64,000 nt of DNA, taken from Lolium rigidum (taxonomy: Eukaryota; Streptophyta; Magnoliopsida; Poales; Poaceae). This document shows, piece by piece, positions 55,231-64,000 of this stretch. Made by a program: the position numbers and the translations under genes. The stretch is taken from positions 180,574,017-180,638,016 of the forward strand of contig NC_061513.1 in assembly GCF_022539505.1 (NCBI RefSeq), given 5' to 3'. Position 1 is the stretch's first letter. Each line of letters opens with the position of its first letter. The notes under the pieces were generated by a model. The model was given only the letters and a program-made list of their open reading frames with translations. It did no database searches and had not been told where the DNA came from.

Positions 55231-57308
55231 ATTCGAGGTATAATCAGTAACTCTGAAGAAAACGGGAAGTTCAGGTAAGTTCGACAGAAAGTTGAACCCT
55301 GTTATCCGGGAAGTACTACCTTGTGTCCAGGAAAGTACAAGTCGGTGCTCAGAATATTATTCTGCAACCGGTTGCAGAATAGTGCTGGTAATTGTCCCAA
55401 AACTATTATGTAAATCTTATGAAGTATTTTTACTTCATTTAAATATTGTCTCAAATGAATTCATGTGATGTTTGCACCCCTGGTCCAAACACTCCTATAT
55501 GAACATTTGGAGATTTAAACCATTTGTAGAATTATTAAATGGTATGAGGTGGTCTACCTCATTTAAATCATTTTCTTCAATAATAATAATGAATGGTTGA
55601 CTTGGATCAACATAAGTTCATGTATTATTGTTTGATGAATTAAATCTTAAGAAGATTTCAATGAGAGGAAATTATTCCTCAAGAACCATATGAAATTTAC
55701 TTGTCACATATGAATAAGGGGAAATTATTTTCCTCAAGTCACCCAACCAATGCATCTACTTATTTCATGTGTGTACTTAGCATAGCTTGTGTGAAGTAAT
55801 GATGTGCTTAGTTTAGCTTTGAGCTTGTTTAGTGATTATACTTCGTATTCAAATTTAGACGCTAGCACCGGGGATTATCAAGAGGAAGGAGAATTCTACC
55901 CGAGAAGAGGAAGAAGAAAACCTAGAGAACTACCAAGGCAAGATAATACTCTTGCAAAGTGCAAAGCTCTCCTTGAGCAAGGCACCATGATTCTTACCTT
56001 TCTTCATACAAGCCTATCTTACATTTACACTATACAAGTTGTACTTGTTGTGTTTTCAAAGGATGGAATAAAATTGGTCTAGAGAACAAGATTACTAGAT
56101 GAGTAAAGATAGCAAAGCAATGTAGCACCCCTCATGATTAGTGCTAGTGCTAAAATACTAAAACTTGACTACTTTAGATGGGAACATGTGAATGGTTGAT
56201 TTTGAAACCTTGGAATGATGAAGCATTCCATTGAAGGATTTGAAGTTGAATGTGAACAAGAGAAGATAGTGATTTTTGATAAAACCCTAACATTGGTTTG
56301 AATGCGATACCTTTCCAATTTTTGAGTACCCCCACAATACCTGATTATGGGTAGGGCTTAACTGGAAGTTTATAGATTTTAGTATGAGTTCCCTCTAAAC
56401 ACACGTCATAGGGGTTATGCCGAGGCTTTCTCCGTTACTGAGAAATGATGTGAATTGAGGTGAAATTGTACGGCCAAGCCCTGTGCAGTTCCCAGGTTAA
56501 CAGTTGGTTTTCACCGGGAGGCCAAGCTCATGGGGAGAGGTGCTCATACTAGGATGTGTAAGTGAAAGGTTAGGGTTGATGATCCGCGTCTCGTGTTACG
56601 GTGACTCGGAGTTATTCCGACGGATGAAATCAAATGTTGTGGCACAAGTGTGCAACCTCTGCAGAGTGTAAATCTATTCGAATAGCCGTGTCCACGGTTA
56701 CGGACGGTTGGAAGGGCCATACAGTTTCCTATGTCAGAATTTTGAAAACTTTTGTGAATGGTGACTTAGTGACTCGTTTGGAATTATACCAATGTTGTGG
56801 GAATGACACTAATGTTCCCACTTAAGTTAGTTAGCACATGATCCAAGCTTGTGAACTAAAATTTGGCCTATGCAAGTTAAAATAGAGTTTAGTACCTTTA
56901 GTTGGCATTTTTACATTTGTATTAGTTTGCAAGTACTTAAAGTACTTACGGCTTTGTCCCTGGCTATTCAAATGGCCAGAGTACGATGATGAACAGAACT
57001 ATCACGAGGATAACCAGCAGGACGCCTACAACAACTAGGGGTTTCTGACGTCAAAAGTTGGCCTGTGGACTAGAGAGTCCATCTATAGTTACGCTTCCGC
57101 TATGTATGAACTTGTGTATGTATGTTGATGAATATATCAACTGTTGTGTAAAATGAATCATGTGATTCAATGTTTGTAAGACACTATGGCTTGTAATAAA
57201 TAATGACTGTGATATTCGACTATTATGCCTCGCAACAACATTATCCTGGGATTGCGATGAATGACATAATAGGCATCCGGACATAAAAATCCGGGTGTTG
57301 ACAAGATG

Positions 57309-57847
57309 CATGCTGGATGGCGGTCTATGTTCTTTGTCGTAATGCCCTCAGTAAATCTCATAGTAGTCATCATGATATGTATGTGCATTGTTATGCCCTC
57401 TCTATTTGTCAATTGCCCAACTGTAATTTGTTTACCCAACATGTTATTTATCTTATTGGAGAGACACCACTAGTGAACTGTGGACCCCGGTCCATTCTTT
57501 TACATCTGAAATACAACCTATTGCAATCATTGTTCTCTTTTGTTTTCTGCAAGCAAGCATCATTTTCCACACCATACGTTTAATCCTTTGTTTTCAGCAA
57601 GCCAGTGAGATTGACAACCTCACTGTTAAGTTGGGGCAAAGTAGTTTGATTGTGTTGTGCAGGTTCCACGTTGGCACCGGAATTCCTGGTGTTGCGCCAC
57701 ACTACACTCCTTCACCTACAACCTTCACGTGATCTTCATCTCCCTACTTGGTTCGATAACCTTGGTTTCTTGCGAGGGAAACTCGTCTGCTGTACTCATC
57801 ATAACTTCCTCTTGGGGTTCCCAACGGACGTGTGCTTTACCGTCACA
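57309..57847 (+). repeat. 5' LTR of E, inner part after F
   Basis: Continues the E LTR (matches 63742-64000 and beyond) and ends GTGCTTTACCGTCACA at 57847. The small ORFs here are in frames that change freely and are not supported as genes. Confidence 0.83.
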
Positions 57848-57861
57848 AGCGGCTACTTTTC

Positions 57862-57880
57862 TGGCGCCGTTGCCGGGGAG
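57862..57880 (+). other. Primer-binding site of E
   Basis: TGGCGCCGTTGCCGGGGAG preceded by TACTTTTC, as in A and B; 14 bp after the LTR end. Confidence 0.88.
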
Positions 57881-58059
57881 ATCAAGACACGCTGCAAGGG
57901 GAGTCTCTCACACCCAATCTGTTTACTTTGTTTATTATCTTGCTTTATTTTATTTTTTGTCTTGTTTGCTTTCTTTATATCAAATACACACAAAAAATTA
58001 GTTACTTGTCTTACTTTATTTAATTCGGTTTTGCTTTATTTATTTTTATTATTGCTAAA

Positions 58060-60162
58060 ATGAGTACTCCTGAGAACACTAAGTTGTGTGACTTCACTAG
58101 CACAAATAATAATGATTTAATATGCACTCCTATTGCTCCACCTGCTTCTACAGCAGAATTTTATGAAATTAAACCTGCTTTACTAAATCTTGTTATGAGA
58201 GAGCAATTTTCTGGTGTTAGTACTGATGATGCTGCTGCCTATCTTAATAATTTTGTTGAACTTTGTGAAATGCAAAAGTATAAGGATATAGATGGGGATA
58301 TTATAAACTGAAATTGTTTCCTTTCTCCTTGAGAGGAAGAGCTAAAGATTGGTTGCTATCTTTTCCTAAAAATATTATTAGTTCATGGACTAAATGTAAA
58401 GATGCTTTCATTGGAAAATATTATCCTCCTGCTAAAATTATATCTTTGAGAAGTAGCATTATAAACTTTAAGCAATTGGATAATGAACATGTTGCCCAAG
58501 CATGGGAGAGAATGAAATCTTTGGTAAAGAATTGCCGTACCCATGGACTAACTACTTGGATGATCATCCAAACCTTTTATGCAGGATTAAAATTTTCTTC
58601 AAGGAACCTATTGGATTCAGCTGCTGGAGGTACTTTTATGTCCATCACTTTGGGTGCTGCAACAAAGCTTCTTGATGATATGATGATCAACTACTACTGA
58701 ATGGCACACTGAAAGGACTCCTCAAGGTAAGAAGGTAAATTCTGTTGAAGAAACCTCTTCCTTGAGTGATAAGATTGATGTTATTATGTCTATGCTTGTT
58801 AATGGTAAATCTCATGTTGATCCTAATAATGTTCCTTTAGCTTCATTGGTTGCTCAAGAAGAGCATGTTGATGTGAACTTCATTAAAAATAATAATTTCA
58901 ACAACAATGCTTATAGGAATAATTTTGGTAACAACAACTATAGGCCATATCCTTCTAATAGTGGTAACGGTTATGGTAATTCTTATGGTAATTCTTACAA
59001 CAATAGTAGGAGTGTACCCTCTGATCTTGAAGTCATGCTTAATGAATTTATTAGTACACAAACTTCTTTTGACAAATCTGTTGAGGAAAAGTTTGGTAAA
59101 ATTGATGTTCTTGCTTCTAAGGTTGATAGTCTTGCTCTTGATGTTGATCTTTTGAAGCTGAAAGTTATGCCTAATGAAGTTAAAGATACTAAGTCATTTG
59201 CTACAGCAAATGCTATCCAAGTTCGAATTAATGACAATATTAGAATGATGGCTGAATTGCATGCTAGGTGGGAAAGAGAAGAAAAACTTGCTAAAGAGAA
59301 TAATATAGCTAGAGTTTGGACTATTACCACCACTAGTAATGTTGATGCTTCACATGTTGCTAAACCTCCTACTATCAATGGTAAAATAATTGGTGTTGGC
59401 AATGTTTCTACTTCTACTACAAAGCGTGTAAAATTGCCTGAAACTGCTGAAACTGTTTGTGATAAAAGTGCTGAAATTTTTCAAAGTGTTGGGGACAATG
59501 GTCCCATTGCTTTAGATCATAATGGTTTTGATTTTGATAATTGTCATATTTCTGAATTTATTAAGTTCTTGCAAAAACTTGCTAGAAGTCCTAATGCTAG
59601 TGCTATAAACTTGGCCTTTACAAAACATATTACAAATGCTCTCATTAAAGCTAGGGAAGAGGAACTAAAACTTGAAGCTTCTATCCCTAGGAAGTTGGAA
59701 GATGGTTGGGAGCCCATCATTAAGATGAAGGTCAATGATTTTGATTGTAATGCTTTATGTGATCTTGGTGCAAGTATTTACGTTATGCCTAAGAAACTTT
59801 ATGATATGCTTGACTTGCCACCTTTGGAATGTTGTTATTTGGATGTTAATGTTGCTGATAATTCTGTAAAGAAACCTTTGGGGAGAATTGACAATGTTCA
59901 CATTACGGTTAACAATAACCTTGTCCCCGTTGATTTTGTTGTTTTGGATATTGAATGCAATGCATTTTGTCCTATTGTTTTGGGAAGACCCTTTCTTCGA
60001 ACCGTTGGTGCTATTATTGATATGAAAGAAGGAAATATTAAATATCAATTCCCTCTTAAGAAAGGTATGAAACACTTCCCTAGAAAGAGAATGAATATGC
60101 CTTTTGATTCTATTATTAGAACAAATTATGATGTTAATGCTTCTTCTCTTGATGTTACTTGA
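58060..60162 (+). pseudogene. Athila-type gag-protease of E
   Basis: Starts MSTPENTKLCDFTST at 58060, 180 bp after the primer-binding site. Frames 58060-58311, 58314-58700 and 58701/58762-60162 join through breaks near 58300 and 58695. The gag core has FPFSLRGRAKDWLLSFP, CKDAFIGKYYPPAK and GTFMSITLGAATKLLDDM, the usual Athila wording. A linker rich in Asn, Tyr and Gly follows (NNNFNNNAYRNNFGNNNYR). The C-terminal protease has NALCDLGASIYVMPKKLYD (active-site DLGA rather than DTGA), then FVVLDIECNAFCPIVLGRPFLRT. It stops at TGA 60160-60162 with no RT. It would supply gag and protease for particles, possibly also packaging A, B and D RNAs. Confidence 0.83.
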
Positions 60163-62682
60163 TTTTCACTTTCTGCGCCTAGCTGAAAGGCGTTAAAGAA
60201 AAGCGCTTATGGGAGACAATCCATTATTTATTTCTGCAATTTTTGTTTTATATTTGAGTCAAGGTGCTTGTTACTACTGTAGCAATACCATTGTATCTTT
60301 ATTTTCTTGCATTGTTGTGCCAAGTAAAGTCTTTGATAGAAAGTTGATACTAGATTTGGATTTCTGCGCAGAAACAGATTTTTAGCAGTCACGAATTGGA
60401 GCTTTGCTCTCTGTAGAAAAATCTAAAAATTCTGAAAAAATTCATGAGTAATCCTCAGATAAGTACGCAACTTTCATTCAACTGGAGCTTTTCCATCTGA
60501 GCATGTTAAGTGCCTCGAAAAAATTCGTCTTTACGGACTGTTCTGTTTTTGACAGATTCTGCCTTTTATTTCGCATTTCCTCTTTTACTGTTTTTGAGTG
60601 GATTTCTTTGCTCCATTAAATTTCAGTAGCCTTGGGTAATGTCCAGAAGTGTTGGGAATGATTGTGTCCTTGCTGAACATGTGAATTTTTTATTATGCAC
60701 TAACCCTCTAATGAGATTGCTTTGAGTTTGGTGTGAAGGAAGTTTTCAAGGATCAAGAGAGGAGGATGATATAATATGATCAAGAAGAGTGAAAAGTATA
60801 AGCTTGGGGATGCCCCCGTGGTTCATCCCTGCATATTTTAAGAAGACTCAAGCGTCTAAGCTTGGGGATGCCCAAGGCATCCCTTTCTTCATCAAACTTA
60901 TCAGGTCACCTCTAGTGAAACTATATTTCAATTCCGTCACATCTTATGTGCTTTACTTGGAGCGTCCGTGTGCTTTTATTCTCGTTTGTTATTTTAGTTT
61001 TCTAAATAAATCGGATCCTAACATGCTTGTGTGGGAGAGAGACACGCTCCGCTTTTTCATTTGAACACTTGTGTTCTTCGTTTTATTTTCCATGTTTGTG
61101 GCGCAAGCTGAAAGCCGCAACACTTATTGTTATTTGGTTGGAAAGAGAAAATGCTTTATGTGGAAATTGGTTTATTGTCTTGAATAATTTGATACTTGAC
61201 AATTGTTTTGAACTCTCAAGTAGATCATGTTTAAGCTCTTGCATCATGTAGTTTAAACCTATTAGTGGAGAACTACCGTAGAGCTTGTTGAAATTTGGTT
61301 TGCATGATTGGTCTCTCTAAGATCTAGATATTTTCTGGTAAAAGTGTTTGAGCAACAAGGAAGACAGTGTAGAGTCTTATAATGCTTGCAATATGTTCTT
61401 ATGTAAGTTTTGCTGTACCGGTTTATACTTGTGTTTGCTTCAAACAACCTTGCTAGCCAAAGCCTTGTACTGAGAGGGAATGCTTCTCGTGCATCCAAAA
61501 CCTTGAGCCAAAACCTATGCCATTTGTGTCCACCATAACTACCTACTATGTGGTATATTTCTGCCATTCCAAGTAAATACTTCATGTGCTACCTTTAAAC
61601 AATTCAAAACTTTGTTACTCCTTATTTGTGTCAATGTTTTATAGCTCATGAGGAAGTATGTGGTGTTTTATCTTTCAATCTTGTTGGGCAGACTTTCACC
61701 AATGGACTTGTGGCATATGCATCCACTTATCCAATAATTTTGTAAAAAGAGCTGGCAACGGGGTGCCCAGCCCCAATTAATTAACTTTCATTAATAATTC
61801 TCTTCACATGTTTTGCCCGACTTATCAGTAAGAACCTTAATCTTGCAATAGACACTCCTCCATGGTATGTGAAATATTGGAAGGCACCCGATGATTCGGT
61901 TAGCCATGGCTTGTGAAAGAAAAAGGTTGGGAGGAGTGTCATCTATAAATAAAACTAAATACATGTGTAAACAAAAGAGAAGAGGGATGATCTACCTTGC
62001 TGGTAGAGATAACGTCCTTCATGGGAGCCGCTCTTTGAAAGTCTGTTTTACAAGGGGGTTAGAGTGCCCACTACCATTCGTTGACAACAACAAACACATG
62101 TCAAAACTTTATTTTTATGCTCTCTATATGATTTCAAAACTTGAAAAGCTCTAGCACATGATTTAATCCCTGCTTACCTCTGCGAAGGGCCTTTCTTTTA
62201 CTTTTATGTTGAGTCAGTTTACCTACTTCTTTCTATCTTAGAAGCAAACACTTGTGTCAACTGTGTGCATTGATTCTTACATGCTTGCTTATTGCACTTA
62301 TTATATTACTTTGTGTTGACAATTATCCATGAGATATGCATGTTGAAAGTTGAAAGCAATTGCTGAAACTTAAATCTTCCTTTGTGTTGCTTCAAAACCT
62401 TGTATTAAGAATCTATTGCTTTATGAGTTAACTCTTATGCAAGACTTTTTGATGCTTGTCTTGAAAGTACTATTCATGAAAAGTTTTTGCTATATGATTC
62501 AGTTGTTTACTCATTATCTTTTTGTTAGCAAACTATAGACCATTGCTTTGAGTCACTTCATTCATCTCATATGCTTTACAATAGTATTGATCAAGATTAT
62601 GTTGGTAGCATGTCACTTCAGAAATTATTCTTCTTATCGTTTACCTACTCGAGGGCGAGTAGGAACTAAGCTTGGGGATGCT
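60163..62682 (+). other. Conserved non-coding 3' region and polypurine tract of E
   Basis: No credible gene. The GAAAAGCGCTTATGGGAGAC block is at 60199-60218. AAGCTTGGGGATGCC occurs at 60801-60815 and 60859-60873, and the true polypurine tract AACTAAGCTTGGGGATGC at 62664-62681. Matches A, B and D regions in order. Confidence 0.72.
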
Positions 62683-64000
62683 TGATACGTCTCCAACGTA
62701 TCTATAATTTCTTATGTTCCATGCTAGTTTTATGACAATACCTACATGTTTTATTCACACTTAATAATGTTTTTATGCATTTTCTGGGACTAACCTATTA
62801 ACAAGATGCCACAGTGTCAGTTCCTGTTTTCTGCTGTTTTTGATTTCAGAAAAGTTATTTTACAAATATTCTCGGAATTGGACGAAACAAAAGCCCACGG
62901 CCCTATTTTTCACGGAGTGTTCCAGAAGACCGAAGAAGAGTCGAGGAAGTCCAGCAGGGGCCCTCCCCATATGGCGGCGCGGGGGGCCCCACTGCCGCGC
63001 CGAGACGTGGGGAGGGAGACACCTGGCTCCCCCGACGCTGCCCCTTCGCCTATTTATTCCTTCGTCCCCGAAAACCCTAGTACCGAGAGCCAAAATACCA
63101 GAACAGTTCTAGAGACGCCGCCGCCGTCAACCCTAACTCGGGGGGTCCAGAAGATCTCCTCCGGCACCCTGCCGGAGAGGGGAATCATCACCGGAGGGCT
63201 CTACATCACCATGCCCGCCTCCGGACTGATGCGTGAGTAGTTCATCCTTGGACTACGGGTCCATAGCAGTAGCTAGATGGTTGTCTTCTCCTATTGTGCC
63301 ATCATGTTTAGATCTTGTGAGCTGCCTATCATGATCAAGATCATCTATTTGTAATGCTACATGTTGTGTTTGTTGGGATCCGATGAATATGGAATACTAT
63401 GTCAAGTTGATTATTGATCTATAGTATATGTGTTGTTTATGATCTTGCATGCTCTCCGTTGCTAGTAGAGGCTCTGGCCAAGTTGATACTTGTAACTCCA
63501 AGAGGGGGTATTTATGCTAGATAGTGGGTTCATGTCTCCATTGAATGCTGGGGAGTGACAGACAACCCCTAAGGTTGTGGATGTCTTGTTGCCACTAGGG
63601 ATAAAACATCAATGCTTTGTCTAAGGATATTTGTATTGTTTACATTACGCACGGTACTTAATGCAATTGTCCGTTGCTTGCAACTTAATACTTGGAAGAG
63701 GCGCGGATGCTAACCCGAAGGTGGACTTTTTAGGCATAGATGCATGCTTGGATGGCGGTCTATGTTCTTTGTCGTAATGCCCTAAGTAAATCTCATAGTA
63801 GTCATCATGATATGTATGTGCATTGTTATGCCCTCTCTATTTGTCAATTGCCCAAGCTGTAATTTGTTTACCCAACATGTTATTTATCTTATTGGAGAGA
63901 CACCACTAGTGAGCTGTGGACCCCGGTCCATTCTTTTACATCTGAAATACAACCTACTGCAATCATTGTTCTCTTTTGTTTTACGCAAGCAAACATCATT
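62683..64000 (+). repeat. 3' LTR of E, cut by window end
   Basis: TGATACGTCTCCAACG start, colinear with 36965-38027 and then 57309 onward. A TATA-like CCTATTTATT lies at 63049-63058. Confidence 0.88.

Larger units (their letters stand above)
50137..55390. mobile_element. Element G: Mutator-like DNA element, possibly gene-capturing
   Basis: Insertion in the F 3' LTR flanked by ATTGTCCCA (50128-50136 and 55391-55399; a 10th base A also matches). A 9-10 bp duplication is typical of Mutator-like elements. Short terminal inverted repeats match at 15 of 16 bases (GCACTATTCTGAAACC, 50143-50158, against rc of 55370-55385). The outermost 5-6 bases do not match. There is no transposase. Contents: a GC-rich block (50280-50890), a mid part (51100-52140) with weak ORFs, a 131-bp tandem array (about 52900-53900) and a second motif repeated four times (54640-55230). 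The superfamily is inferred from the target length only. Confidence 0.65.
38028..57303 (+). mobile_element. Element F: Tekay/Del-like chromovirus with 4-kb LTRs (hosts G)
   Basis: Plus-strand Ty3/gypsy element with a perfect 5-bp target duplication AGATG (38023-38027 and 57304-57308). LTRs are 4076 and ~4077 bp (after removing G) and begin TGTAACATCCC and end GGGTGTTGACA. The primer-binding site TGGTATCAGAGCCA (initiator tRNA-Met type) is at 42107-42120 and the polypurine tract AAGGGGGAAGGG at 47950-47961. It carries a leader ORF, gag, protease, RT, RNaseH, integrase and a chromodomain-like tail. Clade assignment rests on the very long LTRs, the tRNA-Met site, the gag wording and the C-terminal tail. 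LTRs differ only at scattered sites, so insertion looks recent. Confidence 0.9.
47964..57303 (+). repeat. 3' LTR of F, interrupted by G
   Basis: 47964-50136 and 55400-57303 (G plus one target copy removed) together give ~4077 bp, matching the 4076-bp 5' LTR nearly base for base. The TATA box is at 49256-49264. Confidence 0.92.
36965..64000 (+). mobile_element. Element E: Athila-type gag-protease LTR element (hosts F), runs off the window
   Basis: Plus-strand element. The 5' LTR (36965-57847) is split by F. The primer-binding site TGGCGCCGTTGCCGGGGAG is at 57862-57880, gag-protease at 58060-60162, the shared non-coding 3' region at 60163-62682, and the 3' LTR starts at 62683 and is cut by the window end. 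There is no RT or integrase, so it is non-autonomous, but unlike A, B and D it still codes for gag and protease. It interrupts C2 at 36964/36965. The left flank is ATGTT; the right flank lies outside. Confidence 0.85.

Overview
The window is a nest of plant transposable elements from a large-genome grass, most likely a Triticeae species (wheat, barley, rye or Aegilops type). The reasons are: several Athila-related Ty3/gypsy elements whose LTRs open with TGATACGTCTCC and whose primer-binding site is TGGCGCCGTTGCCGGGGAG; a truncated LTR and a separate integrase fragment of the copia BARE-1/Angela/WIS kind; a Tat-lineage gypsy element with an antisense acidic ORF; a Tekay/Del-like chromovirus with 4-kb LTRs; and a CACTA terminus. 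I see no intact, clearly host-encoded gene. Family names are by recognition only, with no database search.

Layout. 1-308 is a protease fragment of a Tat-type element. Into it is inserted element A (309-14973, minus strand, non-autonomous, Athila-related). The 3' LTR of A is split by element N1 (1538-9362, minus strand, Tat-type, gag-protease only, 5-bp target duplication GGAAC). A 100-N gap follows (14975-15074), then a truncated copia LTR (15075-15364). A spliced, coiled-coil, transposon-associated gene (C1, 15365-27246) is split by element B (16961-26479, plus strand). B is a relative of A, and its LTRs carry a 2.47-kb solo-LTR-like insertion. A copia integrase fragment (27255-27918) runs into a second 100-N gap (27919-28018), followed by a CACTA end with a 136-bp tandem array (28019-28787). 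This lies inside the 3' LTR of element D (28788-34956, minus strand). A second copy of the spliced coiled-coil gene (C2, 34957-36964) is cut by element E (36965 to beyond 64000, plus strand, Athila-type gag-protease). The 5' LTR of E is split by chromovirus F (38028-57303, TSD AGATG), and the 3' LTR of F is split by a Mutator-like element G (50137-55390, 9-10 bp TSD).

How the parts relate. A, B, D and E share LTR starts, the primer-binding site, a polypurine tract (AAGCTTGGGGATGC) and about 2.4 kb of non-coding sequence before the 3' LTR. E codes for gag-protease only. A and B each code for one small protein, and D for a longer one sharing the same C-terminal hydrophobic module. None codes for reverse transcriptase here, so all must borrow pol from a relative. 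F is the only element in the window with a recognisable protease-RT-RNaseH-integrase-chromodomain set, apparently broken by frameshifts.

The most striking signal is not a gene. When repeat copies are compared, a large share of differences falls on CAG/CTG trinucleotides, which become CGAG/CTCG (one inserted base) or CGG/CCG. Several apparent frameshifts in F fall on such sites. CAG/CTG is the plant CHG methylation context, so this looks like a methylation-linked sequencing or consensus artefact, and some of the pseudogenisation reported below may not be real.
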